A stretch of 64,000 bases of DNA from Clytia hemisphaerica (taxonomy: Eukaryota; Cnidaria; Hydrozoa; Leptothecata; Clytiidae). The stretch is taken from contig CACVBU010000472.1 of the NCBI GenBank assembly GCA_902728285.1, positions 454,593 through 518,592 on the forward strand. The letters are read 5' to 3'. The first letter of the stretch is position 1. Each line of letters begins with the position of its first letter. The translations under genes were made by a program, and so were the position numbers. Below the pieces are notes generated by a model. That model had not been told where the DNA came from. It made no database searches and saw only the letters and a program-made list of their open reading frames with translations. This document shows, piece after piece, positions 44,501-55,282 of the stretch.

Positions 44501-47500
44501 CTGATGTCATATTATCAACAACAACCAGTGCTTCCAAAGAAGGTAAGAAATTGCAGATAAATTAATTAAGCTTGGTCATTTTGAAAACATATGTGTTCTA
44601 ATGTTTACTATTTACATGAAATCTATTTTTGTAAACTAATGATGAAAGAATTTCGTTTTATGGCTTTAACTCTAGTTAATTTGAGACCAAAACTTTGTCC
44701 AGACCAAGTAGACTTGCGTAGATCATACTATGTTGTGGATTTCCTGGCAGGATAACAAATTTTTTTATGGTTTTTTAGGTCCATTAAAATTATTGGAGGA
44801 TGATCATTTTGACTTACTGATCATTGATGAAGCTGCACAGGCAATGGAAATAAGTTGTTGGATACCAATGCTTAAAGTAAAGAGGTATTAAAGAACTCAA
44901 TATGTTTCTCTCATGAATACAGCTATTAGTCTTCAGTGATCAAAGTTCTTCCGTCTCAGACGGATTTCCGTCTCACAGAAATTTTTGTCAAAGTTTTCCG
45001 TCTTAGTTAGAAATGGTTATTTAGCAAGAAATAGTGATTTTATGCTCTAGAAACATTCTAAGTTGTTTTAATTAACAAATTTTAGTGCCTTTCTAGCCAA
45101 TCTAGGGGGTAAAAAATCCGAAAATTTTCTTGATCTCGGCCCCAACAATGGTGGGGCCTGCGGGTGTCACAGTATACGGAAATATCTTTATCAAGAAATT
45201 TTCCGTCTCACAAAAAAAACTGCTTTTTTTCACTAGCCCCCAGACACTATCCTCCACCCCCATGTACGATCATTTTTTGGAAGAGCCCAATCACAGATGG
45301 AAATTGACTCACATAGATAACATTAACATGAGCATAAAGTAGAAAAACAATACACATAATACTTGACTCTAATTTGAAACTAATTGAAATTAAATTTCTT
45401 ACAAAATGAAAATTCTATTTGCAAGTGTATCGATTGTATTTTGTATTTTATTCTAATTATATTCTGTCGATACTATGAAAAACCTCTTAAAACCTCTTAA
45501 ATCTTTCGTTTTTAACAGATGTATATTGGCTGGGGATCATTTACAATTGCCACCAACTATTATCAGTGAAAAAGCGGCAAGAGAGGGCTTGGAAGTCACC
45601 CTGCTAGAGCGAGTTGTACATGGGCTTGGTCAAAATGCTGTACAAATGTTAACAACACAATATAGGTTTAAATTGTCCAACTCTCATTTTTAACCTTTGT
45701 AGTTTACAGTGTTAAAAGTTCTTCCTGTGCAGACAGATTTCTGTCTCAGTGAAGCATATAAAGAGATGCTTTTCTGTCTCATAATCATCCACTAAAATTT
45801 CAAGAATATGTGCTAAATGTTGTGTAAAATCCATTTTCTGTCTTAGATGAAAAGCCTTGCTTCGACCACTGATTAGTTAGTAGGTTGTTTTGCATTTTTT
45901 CCTGAATAATTTTTGTCTAAACTTAATGACTTTGTTACTTTCATAGAATGAATGATTTGGTCATGCGCTGGCCATCAGAAGAATTGTATGAAAACAAACT
46001 TGTAGCTGCAGACATGGTTGCAAATCACTTGTTATGTGATCTAGAAGGTGTTACCAAAACTGAAAATACTTCAAACCCATTGGTTTTTGTTGACACTGCA
46101 GGTAAAATCTTGATAAATGTTGTTGGCATTTTATGGCGTAACTAACAAAAGATCCTATTTATTAGAAATAACTGTCAGAAATTTCTACAAACTTTTAAAC
46201 AACTGCTAAACTCTAACAAATAGTTTGGTAGTTTTGTTGTGAGTGGCTGATTAATGTCGCAGCATTATCTAACTAAATGTTTTTGAATTAGAGAAAGATT
46301 CGAATTTTGAGTAATTTAAAACCACTCCAACTATAAGGGAACAATATTTTAGTTTGTATTGTAGAAAGATTCGAATAATAGAGGTTCGAATTAGAGAGAG
46401 AGTTGACTGTAGTTTGGTAGTTTTGGCGTTTGTCATGCACCATTATCTAACTAATATTTTTTATCTCCTTAAGGTTGTAACATGTACGAACTGGAGGATC
46501 AAGAGGAAGATTCAAAAGGGAACACATGGGAAGTGGACATTGTCTATGAACATATAGTACAATTGGTTGAGGATGGAGTCAATATGCGACAGATTGGTGT
46601 CATCACGCCCTATAATCTACAAGTATTTTCTTATTTTTTATAAAAATTATCCATCTACAAAGGCACTAAACTTAAATTTATTCTTCTTTAAATTTCCAAG
46701 CCTAACTAAATTTTGCCAAAAATGCATGGTCTTTTGTAAGCTGCACACATCCCCTCTAAAATGTTTTGATAATAAAGGGTATGCTCATTGTGTATAAACT
46801 TCTTGTCTGAGAATTACCCCAAATTCAGCATTCCCTATATCAAATCATATCAGAGGGAATGTGTGCAGCCTAGGTATTTTTGGACCTACCCCGGTGGAGG
46901 TCCTATAAATTAACCTTTGTCCGTCCGTCCGTCCGTCCGTTAGTTACCAGCTTTTCTCGAGATTAGCTCATTAGTTTTTTCTGATTTTTTGCACAATGAT
47001 GCAAAATGGCAATGCCCAAAATGTGACGGAGCCCGATTTTCGGAAAAAAAAATTTTTGCCCAAATTTGAGCCAAAAAACGGCTAAAAAACGGGTTTTTTG
47101 GACTTTGTGAAAAATTGGATCATTAATTTTTTCTGATTTTTTGTATGAAAGTAGAGTACCATCATAGGTAAAAGATGTCTCAAGCAGATTTTTGCAAAAA
47201 AATTTTGCTGGCTCAAAAAACGCATGTTTATCTATAAGAATCACTATTAATAAGCATACATCAATGTTCTTAGTCAAATTACTCATTTTGTTTATGAGAT
47301 AGATGTTTTTATTGCTCACGAGGGCTTACTTTTGAAGAATATGTCTGTTTAGACAGGAAATTTTGACTGCTTAGCGTGTTTTTATAGAAAAACTGGCCAA
47401 ATTCGATATTTTTTTATAAGCACATTATCAATTACTTAGGTATTAGCTTTTCTCGAGGTTGCCGCTTTCAATGTTTATGATTTTTTGCACAAAGATGCAT

Positions 47501-50500
47501 AACTATAAACCCTCGAATGTGACGGAGCCCGATTTTTGAAAAAAGAATTTTTTGGGCAAATTTGGGCCAAAAAACGGCTAAAAAACGGGTTTTTTGGACT
47601 TTGCGAAAAATTGGATCATTATTTTTTTCTGATTTTTTGTATGAAAGTAGGTAAAAGATGGCTCAAGCAGATTTTTGTAAAAAACGAATTTTTCAGCTCA
47701 AATAACGCACGTTTATCTATAAGAATCACTATTAATAAGCATACATCAATGTTCTTACTCAAATTACTCAATTTTTTTTATGAGATAGATGTTTTTTTTT
47801 GCTTGCTTGAATCATGAACATATAAACGACTGGACATCCATCTCCTTTGTCTTTTTGAAGATAACACAGCTAGCTTCGTTGCCGCCTCGTTAAAAGCATA
47901 AAATGAAATAATAGATTTTGATGATATACCACTTGGGAATACCTTGCTAACAACGTCAAAACTTCGACAAAAGTTTCTGTCGTTCTACTCCTCTCAAGTC
48001 TTTTATCTATATCATAACAAAGATAACAGAGCCCGGGGGGGGGGTACTAGGTTTGCGAGGTGACGGGTACGTCCGAGCCGAAAATCGAAAATCGACCCTT
48101 TGAGAGACAAAATTTTGGTGATTTTGGGACCCTTTGAGAGACTTTTTCCTAAATTTTGGTCCATTTTTTCCAAATTTTGGTTTGATTTTCACCAAATTTT
48201 GGTCAAAGATGGTCTTTGGTCTTTGAGAGAGAAATTTTTGATTTTCGTGATTTTGGGACCCTTTCAGAGACTAACTTTTGAATTTGTACCCCTTTGAGAG
48301 ACTTTTGAGGAATGAGAAAAGGTACCCTTATGGCTCGCACATACCCGGCACCCATTTTGCCTAAGTACCCCCCCCCCCGGGTAACAGAGGCAAAATCATC
48401 GTCAGCTTGTCAAAACTCCGACTAATATTTCAAAATTTTGACTTAAAAGTGTCTAATAATTTTAGAGAGTGTCACATTCTAATTTCGATACTCTTATTAC
48501 ACAGGCTCTCAACTTTGGCAAGCTATTTTTTTCAAGTCATAAAAAAAATATTGGAGTGACAAAAGGGATTCAAAAGTATACACGCAGTTGAAATTCTGCA
48601 TTTCAGAGTTGAAAAAGTTGATAAAATATGTTACAAACTTGTAAAGAAATTCGAAAATAACTTTTTTGTGCATTAGGAGTAATGTTCAAGCTCTATCAAT
48701 CTTTTTACCTAAATAATTCAAAGAAATAAAATTATAGTGGAATATTGTCGGATTTTTCATACCAATTTTGGAAAACAGGCGGCAACGAAGCTCGCTTCAA
48801 AGAGACAATAAAAGATAGATGTCCAGTCGTTTATATGTTCATGCTTGAATATGAAAGAATATTTAAAGAGCATGAAATTTTGGTTTCTAAACGGTTTTTT
48901 ATAAGAAACAAACAACTAATTTTAATAGATCGTCACTATTTGTGTTCTGAATGATTGTTTAATGGTCACGCTCACTTAGATATCAATTATATATGTGTTA
49001 AATGCAAATCCAGGTAGGTCCATAAAAGTATCACTTGTTGGACTTGGTGCAAAATTGCTTCATTAGTTTTTCCTGATTTTTGGCAGAAAGATAGTCTAGC
49101 AAGCTAGACGACTAATTCATACATAGTAGAAATAAAGCAAAAAGTAATGAAGGGAACAATTTTAGTCGTCTAGAAACCTTTGTGCACTAACTCCAAACAA
49201 AAGAAAAGTGTCAATATTGCAATTATAATTTTTTCCTGCTCAAAATAATTCTTGAGAAAAAAAATATGTGTGGATTTGTGTATTGAAAGTTTTTCATTTG
49301 AGTTGATTTCGTTTTGAGAGTTTGTTGTTGCTTGATAAATTTTTTTCTCGCTACGCAAGTTTCTGCGTAGCTAGCCCCTGTATCTATAAAGCTGGAACAC
49401 CGGATTCTTCCAGTCGTTTATACAGACTAAATCCCGTATTATTATCATTAGTATTGGTATTATTAGTATTACACGCATTATAAACGACTCCAGTCTAGCA
49501 GAAAGATAGAGTGCAAGGTACCCTAAAATGTGGCTGAAGTAATTTTTCTCGGAAAATTTTTTTTCGTCGTTAAATACGGATTTTCGTTTTTTGGGGAAAT
49601 TCCCTTTTACCATTTTCCTGTTAGCAGCTTTTCTCGGGATTGGCTCATTAGTTTTTTTTAATTTTTTGCACAATGATACAAAATAGCAATGCCTAAAAAG
49701 TGACGGAGCCCGATTTTGAAAAAAAATTTTGGGGGGCAAATTTGGGCCAAAAACTACCTAAAAATAAGGTTTTTTGGACTTTGTGCAAAATTGCTTCATT
49801 AGTTTTTTCTGATTTTTTGGACAAAGATGAAGGGCAAGGTTCTCTAAAAAGTGGCTGAAGCAGTTTTTTTCGGGAAATTTTTTTTGGCCGTAAAAATCGG
49901 ATTTTCTTATTTGGGAAATTCCCTTTTGTCATATTTAGGGAAAATGAGCATTTCTCGAGATTGGCGTGGTATTTTTTTCTTATTTTTTGTATAGTGGTAA
50001 TTTGGGTAGAAAAGTGCCTAATGTTTGTTTTTTTTAGATTTTTTCGACTAATTTGAGCTCTGATACTCACGGTAATCTATTCAAGCTGCTCACTACACTT
50101 TCTTATTCCCTTGCTATTTGTCCTATTTTTTTCTGATTTTGATCGACAGGTAGGTCCATTCAGCATGTTGCTTGTTCCAGAAAAAAACTTATGATACCCA
50201 AAAGCTCTTTCACCAACCTCTGATATTCTACAAAAAAGGATATTCTGGTATTGCATACCTTTGGGGGAAGTTTTCCTTTTGTAGTACACACTTTTTGTAA
50301 GAGACAGTAGATTTAAGGCCAGCCTCTGCTGTTCTAATGTTCTTAAATTTTCTACATTTGTTTTTGATAGATTGTGCTATTTCACTATTTCATTCCCGAA
50401 AGCCTTTAGAATTACCCTAAATTTGATATCTCGGTAATCTTAATTCATTAATTTATTTTCTTAGCTTGTGGCTAAATTTAAACCTTTTGGCCTTATTATG

Positions 50501-52104
50501 ATTGTTCTTATAAAATATCTTCAAAAGTGTGTATGATATCTTTAGTCATTGTTCATTGTTTCAGGTGGATATGATCCGAAAAAAGGTGCAACCAAAATAT
50601 CCATCGATTGAAGTCAATTCTGTGGATGGATTTCAGGGACGTGAAAAAGAAGCCATCTTGATTTCACTGGTCCGGTCAAACCAAGAAGGTACAATCACTG
50701 ACAAAGTGTCAGTTTTTCCACTAGCCTTTGTAAACCCTGGACTAAGCTAGCTATATCAGTTATGTTTAATCGGAGTTTTTCCGAAAGTGATAACCGCAAA
50801 GAAGCAATTGTAGTGTTAAAACTTTACCCAATAAGCCATTTCACAGTCGAAATGGATCATGGGTAATCAGGACTGATTGTACCTCCATAACGGCTTCCCA
50901 TTGGCTAGGCGCAAAATTCTTCAACATTTTTCAAAACCAATAGTAAAAAGTCGTCATTAGTGCGCAGTGGTCCTGATTACCCATTACGCTTTTCGACTGT
51001 GAAATGGCCTATACAAAACAGTGCTACATCACAAACAGTCATAGAAAAGTAGATCTAGCTTCACCCATATTGGGAACTAGTACCCTTTAGGGTACCAGTT
51101 TCTCAAAAACTCGGACCAAAGATTTTGCTTGGTGAGGATTGAGAAATGGCCTCCAGGGTTTAAATAAATCTCTTTTTGTCACAAAATGAAAAGATAAAAC
51201 CCAAGATGTCGAAGCAAAATAATGCGGCACCTAAACAAAAAAACTCGGTGCCGGCAAAGTTCATCCTTTTCTTCTCTAAGTGAGAAACGAAGTAGACAAA
51301 ATGAATTTTTTATCTTACATTTATATTAAGACAATTTGAGTAACCCTTAAAAATAAAGATGAAAATATTTTCTTCTTTTTTCTCGTAGGCAAAGTTGGTT
51401 TCCTCAAAGAGGACCGACGTATTAACGTAGCTATAACGCGAGCACGTCGTCATTTATTCGTGGTTGGAGACACGTCAACCATTTCACGTCATCCGTTCCT
51501 TGAGTCGTTCTCTAATTTCATGTTTGAGAAGGCTGTGGTGAGGTCCCCACTTGTAGACCAACAAGATATAAACGGTATTGAATTATTGCTATGAAACCTT
51601 CAGAATCTCTCTGACACATAAAAGAATCGAGAATTTATCTTGAATTTTTGAGAGGATTCGCTCTTTCACGTTCAATTTTTAACTGTATAAGAATATGATA
51701 ACGTCGTGTTTATAATCATCATGAATGATATTTGATAGGTCAGTGAAGGCGGAAAGTCTATCACCATTCTTCCCTAACACCCCTGCCTGGAAGTGTTTGG
51801 GATTCGAACACAGTCAATTGTGGTGCAAGTCTGTGGTCGAAACCTTCACACCTACCAATCTTGAGGATGTTATTTTGATAGCCCCATAATGATATTTGAG
51901 TTGTTTCTCTTTCCTCTTTAGGAATGCCAGGTACCACCAACACAAATATTGATATGTCACAGTTTGAACTTCCACCTGCAGTCAACCCTACAGTATCGTC
52001 ACAAGGAAATAGCTCAAAAACAAATTCAAATACATCTACAATAAAGAAGAACGATATCAAGGAGCCCGAGAAGACGAAAGAAAAAATTACATCTAAGTTT
52101 TCAG
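41585..52104 (+). CDS. IGHMBP2: IGHMBP2/SMUBP-2-like superfamily 1 helicase, 13 exons, 3' end not found
   Basis: A 5'-to-3' DNA/RNA helicase of the UPF1-like group; the vertebrate protein associates with ribosomes. Exons: 41585-41837, 42152-42335, 42757-43030, 43238-43309, 43953-44081, 44392-44542, 44779-44884, 45519-45665, 45947-46101, 46474-46622, 50565-50688, 51389-51574, 51922-52104. All introns are GT-AG and in phase, giving about 704 residues. The N-terminus resembles the vertebrate one (FVAKQ..LL.LE, then RTGLFG, then GDIVGLY). Helicase motifs follow in order: Walker [63 protein letters not shown] and [11 protein letters not shown]. The last exon is a Ser/Thr/Lys-rich linker. It stays open through a GT donor at 52105, yet no R3H or AN1 exon is recognisable downstream in the window. 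Confidence 0.93.
43485..43575. repeat. G-rich foldback in a helicase intron
   Basis: CTGGGTGTTTATAAATACCC and, 30-60 bp later, GGGTATTTAAAAGAAGGGGG then TGTTTATTCAAGG form an imperfect inverted pair around a run of G. It resembles the other G-run elements of the window, but no target duplication is clear. Confidence 0.55.
44937..45230. repeat. Intronic repeat, CCGTCTCA family, copy 1
   Basis: AAAGTTCTTCCGTCTCAGAC, then TTTCCGTCTCACAG and TTCCGTCTTAG mark a dispersed repeat. A diverged second copy sits in the next intron at about 45710-45880. Non-coding. Confidence 0.6.
45710..45880. repeat. Intronic repeat, CTGTCTCA family, copy 2
   Basis: AAAGTTCTTCCTGTGCAGAC, then TTTCTGTCTCAGTG and TTCTGTCTTAGATG parallel the copy at 44937-45230 in order and spacing, with many differences. 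Confidence 0.6.
46256..46411. mobile_element. Tigger/pogo-like MITE fragment in a helicase intron
   Basis: Reading inward from 46411 on the minus strand, the end is TACAGTCAACTCTCTC followed by TAATTCGAACC and ATTATTCGAATC. This is the characteristic look of pogo/Tigger terminal repeats, with a TA-flanked CAGT start. The left side repeats GATTCGAA near 46300, but its terminal bases are not preserved. Confidence 0.6.
46921..46940. repeat. (CCGT)5 microsatellite
   Basis: Five perfect CCGT units preceded by GGACCTACCCCGGTGGAGGT, in the large helicase intron. Confidence 0.95.
47813..48843. mobile_element. TIR-bounded element with about 70-bp arms in the helicase intron
   Basis: CATGAACATATAAACGACTG, then GACATCCATCT, and on to CTAGCTTCGTTGCCGCC (47813-47886) is matched inverted at 48778-48843. 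About 890 bp lies between, including the nested G-capped MITE at 48032-48381. No transposase frame; target duplication not identified. Confidence 0.75.
48032..48381. mobile_element. G-run-capped MITE, copy 2, 8-bp duplication TAACAGAG
   Basis: It starts CCCGGGGGG...TACTAGG and ends AAGTACCCCC...CCCGGG, with TAACAGAG repeated exactly at 48024-48031 and 48382-48389. The inside has several GACCCTTTGAGAGACT units, and a GTACGTCCGAGCC-like left side matched by GGCTCGCACATAC at the right, as in the copy at 27610-28017. The exact 8-bp duplication supports a hAT-type origin. Confidence 0.92.
50770..51180. repeat. Dispersed repeat, relative of 55283-55575
   Basis: GATAACCGCAAAGAAGCAAT, then TGTAGTGTTAAAA, and after the MITE AGGGTACCAGTTTCTCAAA, then AAAGATTTTGCTTGG and TTGAGAAATGG, match in order the copy at 55330-55570. 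Non-coding. Confidence 0.7.
50834..51009. mobile_element. 176-bp TA-flanked MITE in a helicase intron
   Basis: AGCCATTTCACAGTCGAAA at the left and TTTCGACTGTGAAATGGCC at the right are inverted repeats continuing through GGGTAATCAGGAC. TA lies at 50832-50833 and 51010-51011. It is inserted in a longer dispersed repeat whose uninterrupted relative lies at 55283-55575. Confidence 0.88.
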
Positions 52105-52621
52105 GTATGTCTCGCCGGAGTTTTGCTTGTCTTTCTTTATTGCAATCTTTTGTTTATAAAGTAATCTCAATTCATGATATTCATGAATGAATGTTCAGGA
52201 ATGACTTTAAAATGGCCCGAGATAGTTTTGTTGTTTAGATTCAAAATTAATGGCAAACATTTGGCCTTGGGTGCTTCCGTATAAAACATCACATCATGAA
52301 TCGCTCGGGATTAATGATAAGATGTTTGGCGAGTAAGAGATGAAAAAATCAGTATAATTTTCAGCTACTTCTTTCAATCGATTCAAGCTTTTTACCATGA
52401 GCTCATCTGAAAAAACCCACAACGAATCTTTCTGTGTAGAAAAGTAAAATTCAGTTCGAGGGAGGCTTCAAGATATTCAGGATTCTTCTAAATGAACGGA
52501 ACTAGCTGGGTGGATAAAATGATTTCATTTAGACAAGGAAATAATCACAATCATGATGTGTTTTCTAGGTTTATATCTTGGTATATAAATGAAATTACTT
52601 TAAAGATAAATATAAAGATTC
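52105..52621. other. Spacer between helicase exon 13 and the minus-strand locus
   Basis: Starts with the GT donor of the last recognised helicase exon. I read all plus frames for an R3H-type exon and found none. Nothing else supportable. Confidence 0.5.
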
Positions 52622-54985
52622 CTAAACTTTTCTTTGAAATTCACATTCAGCTTTGAGTTCAGACATATCTTTGAGTAGGTCCCTCAGAAATCCTTTGTAA
52701 GCTAACTTAATGATCAAATTTAAATGAATAGTAACATCAAGCCCGAGATCAACGAAAAGTTTATCCAAAGCTTCTTGGTACTGAGGCTGTACCGAGGACT
52801 TGAAGTCTTCGAAATTCGCGAAGCTAACACAGTATTCCTTCACGTCTTCAAAGTACACATCAAAATTGACCAGGTTTTCACCAGTGAAATAATGCTTGAT
52901 CGAGCCTTCATCTAGACATCGAATTAATTCTTCGAGAAGTAAAACCAACCAATATCTTGTATTTTTAATCACGACTGTGTCGGCAAATTTCATTGGCTTG
53001 GTAAATACTTCCAAGGCGATTTTTTTCAAGTAATAAGTAACAAATTTTTCACGTATAAACTGTCCAATATCCATGCAGCCAAACTTGAATTTATGGAACA
53101 GGATTTGATGGCTGATCTTTAAGATGCGATAAGCTGAAATCTGTTGACAACTAAATTGTTCTATGAGACGTGATTCAGCTAAGGAGAATGAAAATCTTGA
53201 AATGTCGGAGGCTGCTTTTCTGCTGGTTCGGTGCTTTTGGTACGATTAGTACTCCTTCTTCGAGAATCTTATTTCGGAACGTGTCACTTATGTTTAATTG
53301 TACCGTCTTCCAATGGTTGGCACACTCTGGCCAGAAACCATTCAATTTGAAAGCCAACACCATGTCAATATCACCTATCTCACGGTTTTTAATCAGTCCA
53401 CGGACGCTAAACAATAAGGCAGGTTTCAAGCCCTTTCTCGTGGGGACTGTTTTGTCTAAATTGTTCTGGATGTTTGTAGAGTGAATTCCAGCAGCATTGG
53501 GGACTTTAAGTTCATGATAGTTTGGTGGTGTTTTGTCTAAATTGTTCTGGATGTTTGTAGAGTGAATTCCAGTAGCATTGGGGACTTTCTGTTCGTGATA
53601 GTTTGGTGGTGTTTTGTCTAAATTGTTCTGGATGTTTGTAGAGTGAATCCCAACAGCATTGGGGACTTTAAGTTCATGATAGTTTGGTGGTATTTTGTCT
53701 AAATTGTTCTGGATGTTTGTAGAGTGAATTCCAGTAGCATTGGGGACTTTCTGTTCGTGATAGTTTGGTGTTGTTTTGTCTAAATTGTTCTGGATGTTTG
53801 TAGAGTGAATCCCAACAGCATTGGGGACTTTAAGTTCATGATAGTTTGGTGGTGTTTTGTCTAAATTGTTCTCGATATTTGTAGAGTGAATTCCAGCAGC
53901 ATTGGGGACTTTCTGTTCATGATAGTTTGGTGTTGTTTTGTCTAAATTGTTCTGGATGTTTGTAGAGTGAATTCCAGTAGCATTGGGGACTTTCTGTTCG
54001 TGATAGTTTGGTGGTATTGAATGAACATGGTAGTCTGCTACATCTAATGGAAATTCTTCATATTGTTCACCGTTCCCTCCATGTAAACTAACCTCCATGT
54101 ATGTTGGTTCTTCCCATTTGCTCTGGCGTTTATTAAATAAAACTACAGGATTATATCCATGTTCGTTCACGCTATAAGGTATATCAGTACCAGCTTCACC
54201 CATTGGCCCGTGTAATGTAAAAGGTTGTCTACCTCGTCGTGCACCACTTCCTTTGATTAGACTTGAATTTTGCTTTACTTTGTAATTCATTGGCGCGTAT
54301 TCCGTGGTACTTTCAATGTAATGATTAGGTCTATTGAGCAAAGAACCTTTCCGCCTACTTATATTTTTTGTTTCATCTTCATCACCGTAGAAACTGTTGT
54401 CACTGGGTAATGTTTCTGCTGATTCAGCAAGTTTTGGTAGAGTTCGTTTCTTAAAGAACTGGTAATCTTTGACATATTTCACACCATTGATCCGAAGATG
54501 TTGCTCTCTCTCGCGATAACATTCCCGAATGACAATCTCATGAGCCGTCCGTAAGAAATTGAACATCAATTTGCCAGCATTCAACTGTCTCTCAATCGTA
54601 AATTTCTCAAATCTTATCAAGGAATTTCCTTTAAGTTCGACTTCAAGGAAACCAGGGTTTGAACGGCATTCCTTGATAGTTTCAAATTGTAACTCATCAT
54701 AAACTATCATGTAATCAACCTCGTAAGGGTTTCCAACTCGAACACCTTCCTTAGTGCTGCCTGACAAGACAATGGTGTACCCGTTATAAACAGGCTGTCT
54801 TTGAGTAATCTCTTTCATTAATTGACCAGTTTTTCAGCAGTCTCATAAAATAAATCAATTTCTTGCCGATTCATAATCCGGTTGATGGAGCCATTAATTA
54901 GTGACCTTCTTCGGTTTTCTATCGCATCTTGTCTCTCGAATAAATCATAAATGATTTTCCATTGTTTAAAGTATTCAACTTCCAT
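52622..54985 (-). pseudogene. Mab21 / cGAS-like nucleotidyltransferase locus with two apparent frameshifts
   Basis: Mab21-family enzymes such as cGAS and animal cGLRs make cyclic nucleotide signals on sensing nucleic acid in the cytosol; some relatives are non-catalytic. Three minus-strand pieces follow one another. Piece one, 54985-54818, is an N-terminal helical part. Piece two, 54818-53175, has GST...PYEVDYM (GS at residues 20-21 and Glu33, Asp35, counted from the Met at 54818) and the third metal ligand in DIDMVLAFK (Asp485). Piece three, 53074-52622, whose frame opens upstream to about 53215, is the C-terminal helical lobe ending ...HYFTGENLVNF and a basic tail. The frame changes near 54818-54830 and near 53175-53210. 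Either the gene is a recent pseudogene or these are single-base errors. Nothing resembling the cGAS zinc-thumb His/Cys cluster is visible. All three catalytic acids are kept. Confidence 0.82.
53448..54014 (-). repeat. Seven 81-bp (27-residue) tandem repeats inside the nucleotidyltransferase
   Basis: Seven direct copies of an 81-bp unit encode units of the type NYHE-[QL]-KVPNA-[TAV]-GIHSTNI, then QNNLDKTPP (residues 269-457 of the middle piece). Copies differ at a few fixed sites and alternate partly (HEQ / HEL). The length is exactly frame-preserving. They lie between the Glu/Asp pair and the third Asp of the catalytic domain, where known Mab21 proteins have no such repeats that I recall. Confidence 0.95.
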
Positions 54986-55282
54986 GAAAAGCTTTCTAAT
55001 ACTGCGTTGGAATGGAAGTGTTTTAAATTTGAAAAGCTTTGAAATTCCAAATGTTCTACCTTGATTTTGTAGCTTCTTTTAGCCTGAAAATCAATAAAGA
55101 GTTTGAAACAAGATTATATATAGCACTTAAGTGAAAATACACATGCTCAGTCAAACTGATACGGCCTGTCCATATCAAGTTTATCTCAGATTTGTCTTGT
55201 CTTAAATTTTGGAACGCCTGCACCCTTGAATACACCTGGTAACCCTGAAAACAACAAATGGTTTCGGTCGAGTTTAACAGGC
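54986..55282. other. Upstream flank of the nucleotidyltransferase locus
   Basis: On the minus strand the frame of the N-terminal piece stays open from 54985 back to about 55078, so the true start may be upstream, or joined by a splice acceptor near 55084. No promoter recognised. Confidence 0.4.

Larger units (their letters stand above)
46623..50564. repeat. 3.9-kb helicase intron filled with a repeated block
   Basis: A block of the type CTCGAGATTGGCTCATTAG, TTTTTTCTGATTTTTTG, GTGACGGAGCCCGATTTT, CGGCTAAAAAACGGG, TTTTTTGGACTTTGTG recurs with divergence at about 46950-47330, 47450-47800, 49015-49090, 49500-49740 and 49750-50050. The first block begins just after the (CCGT)5 simple repeat at 46921-46940. 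A TIR-bounded element (47813-48843) and a G-capped MITE inside it interrupt the series. No coding content. Confidence 0.7.

Noticed and set aside
52194-52310. Fourteenth helicase exon after a TTCAG
   Set aside because: The phase-compatible reading reaches a stop after about 26 codons and has no R3H residues.
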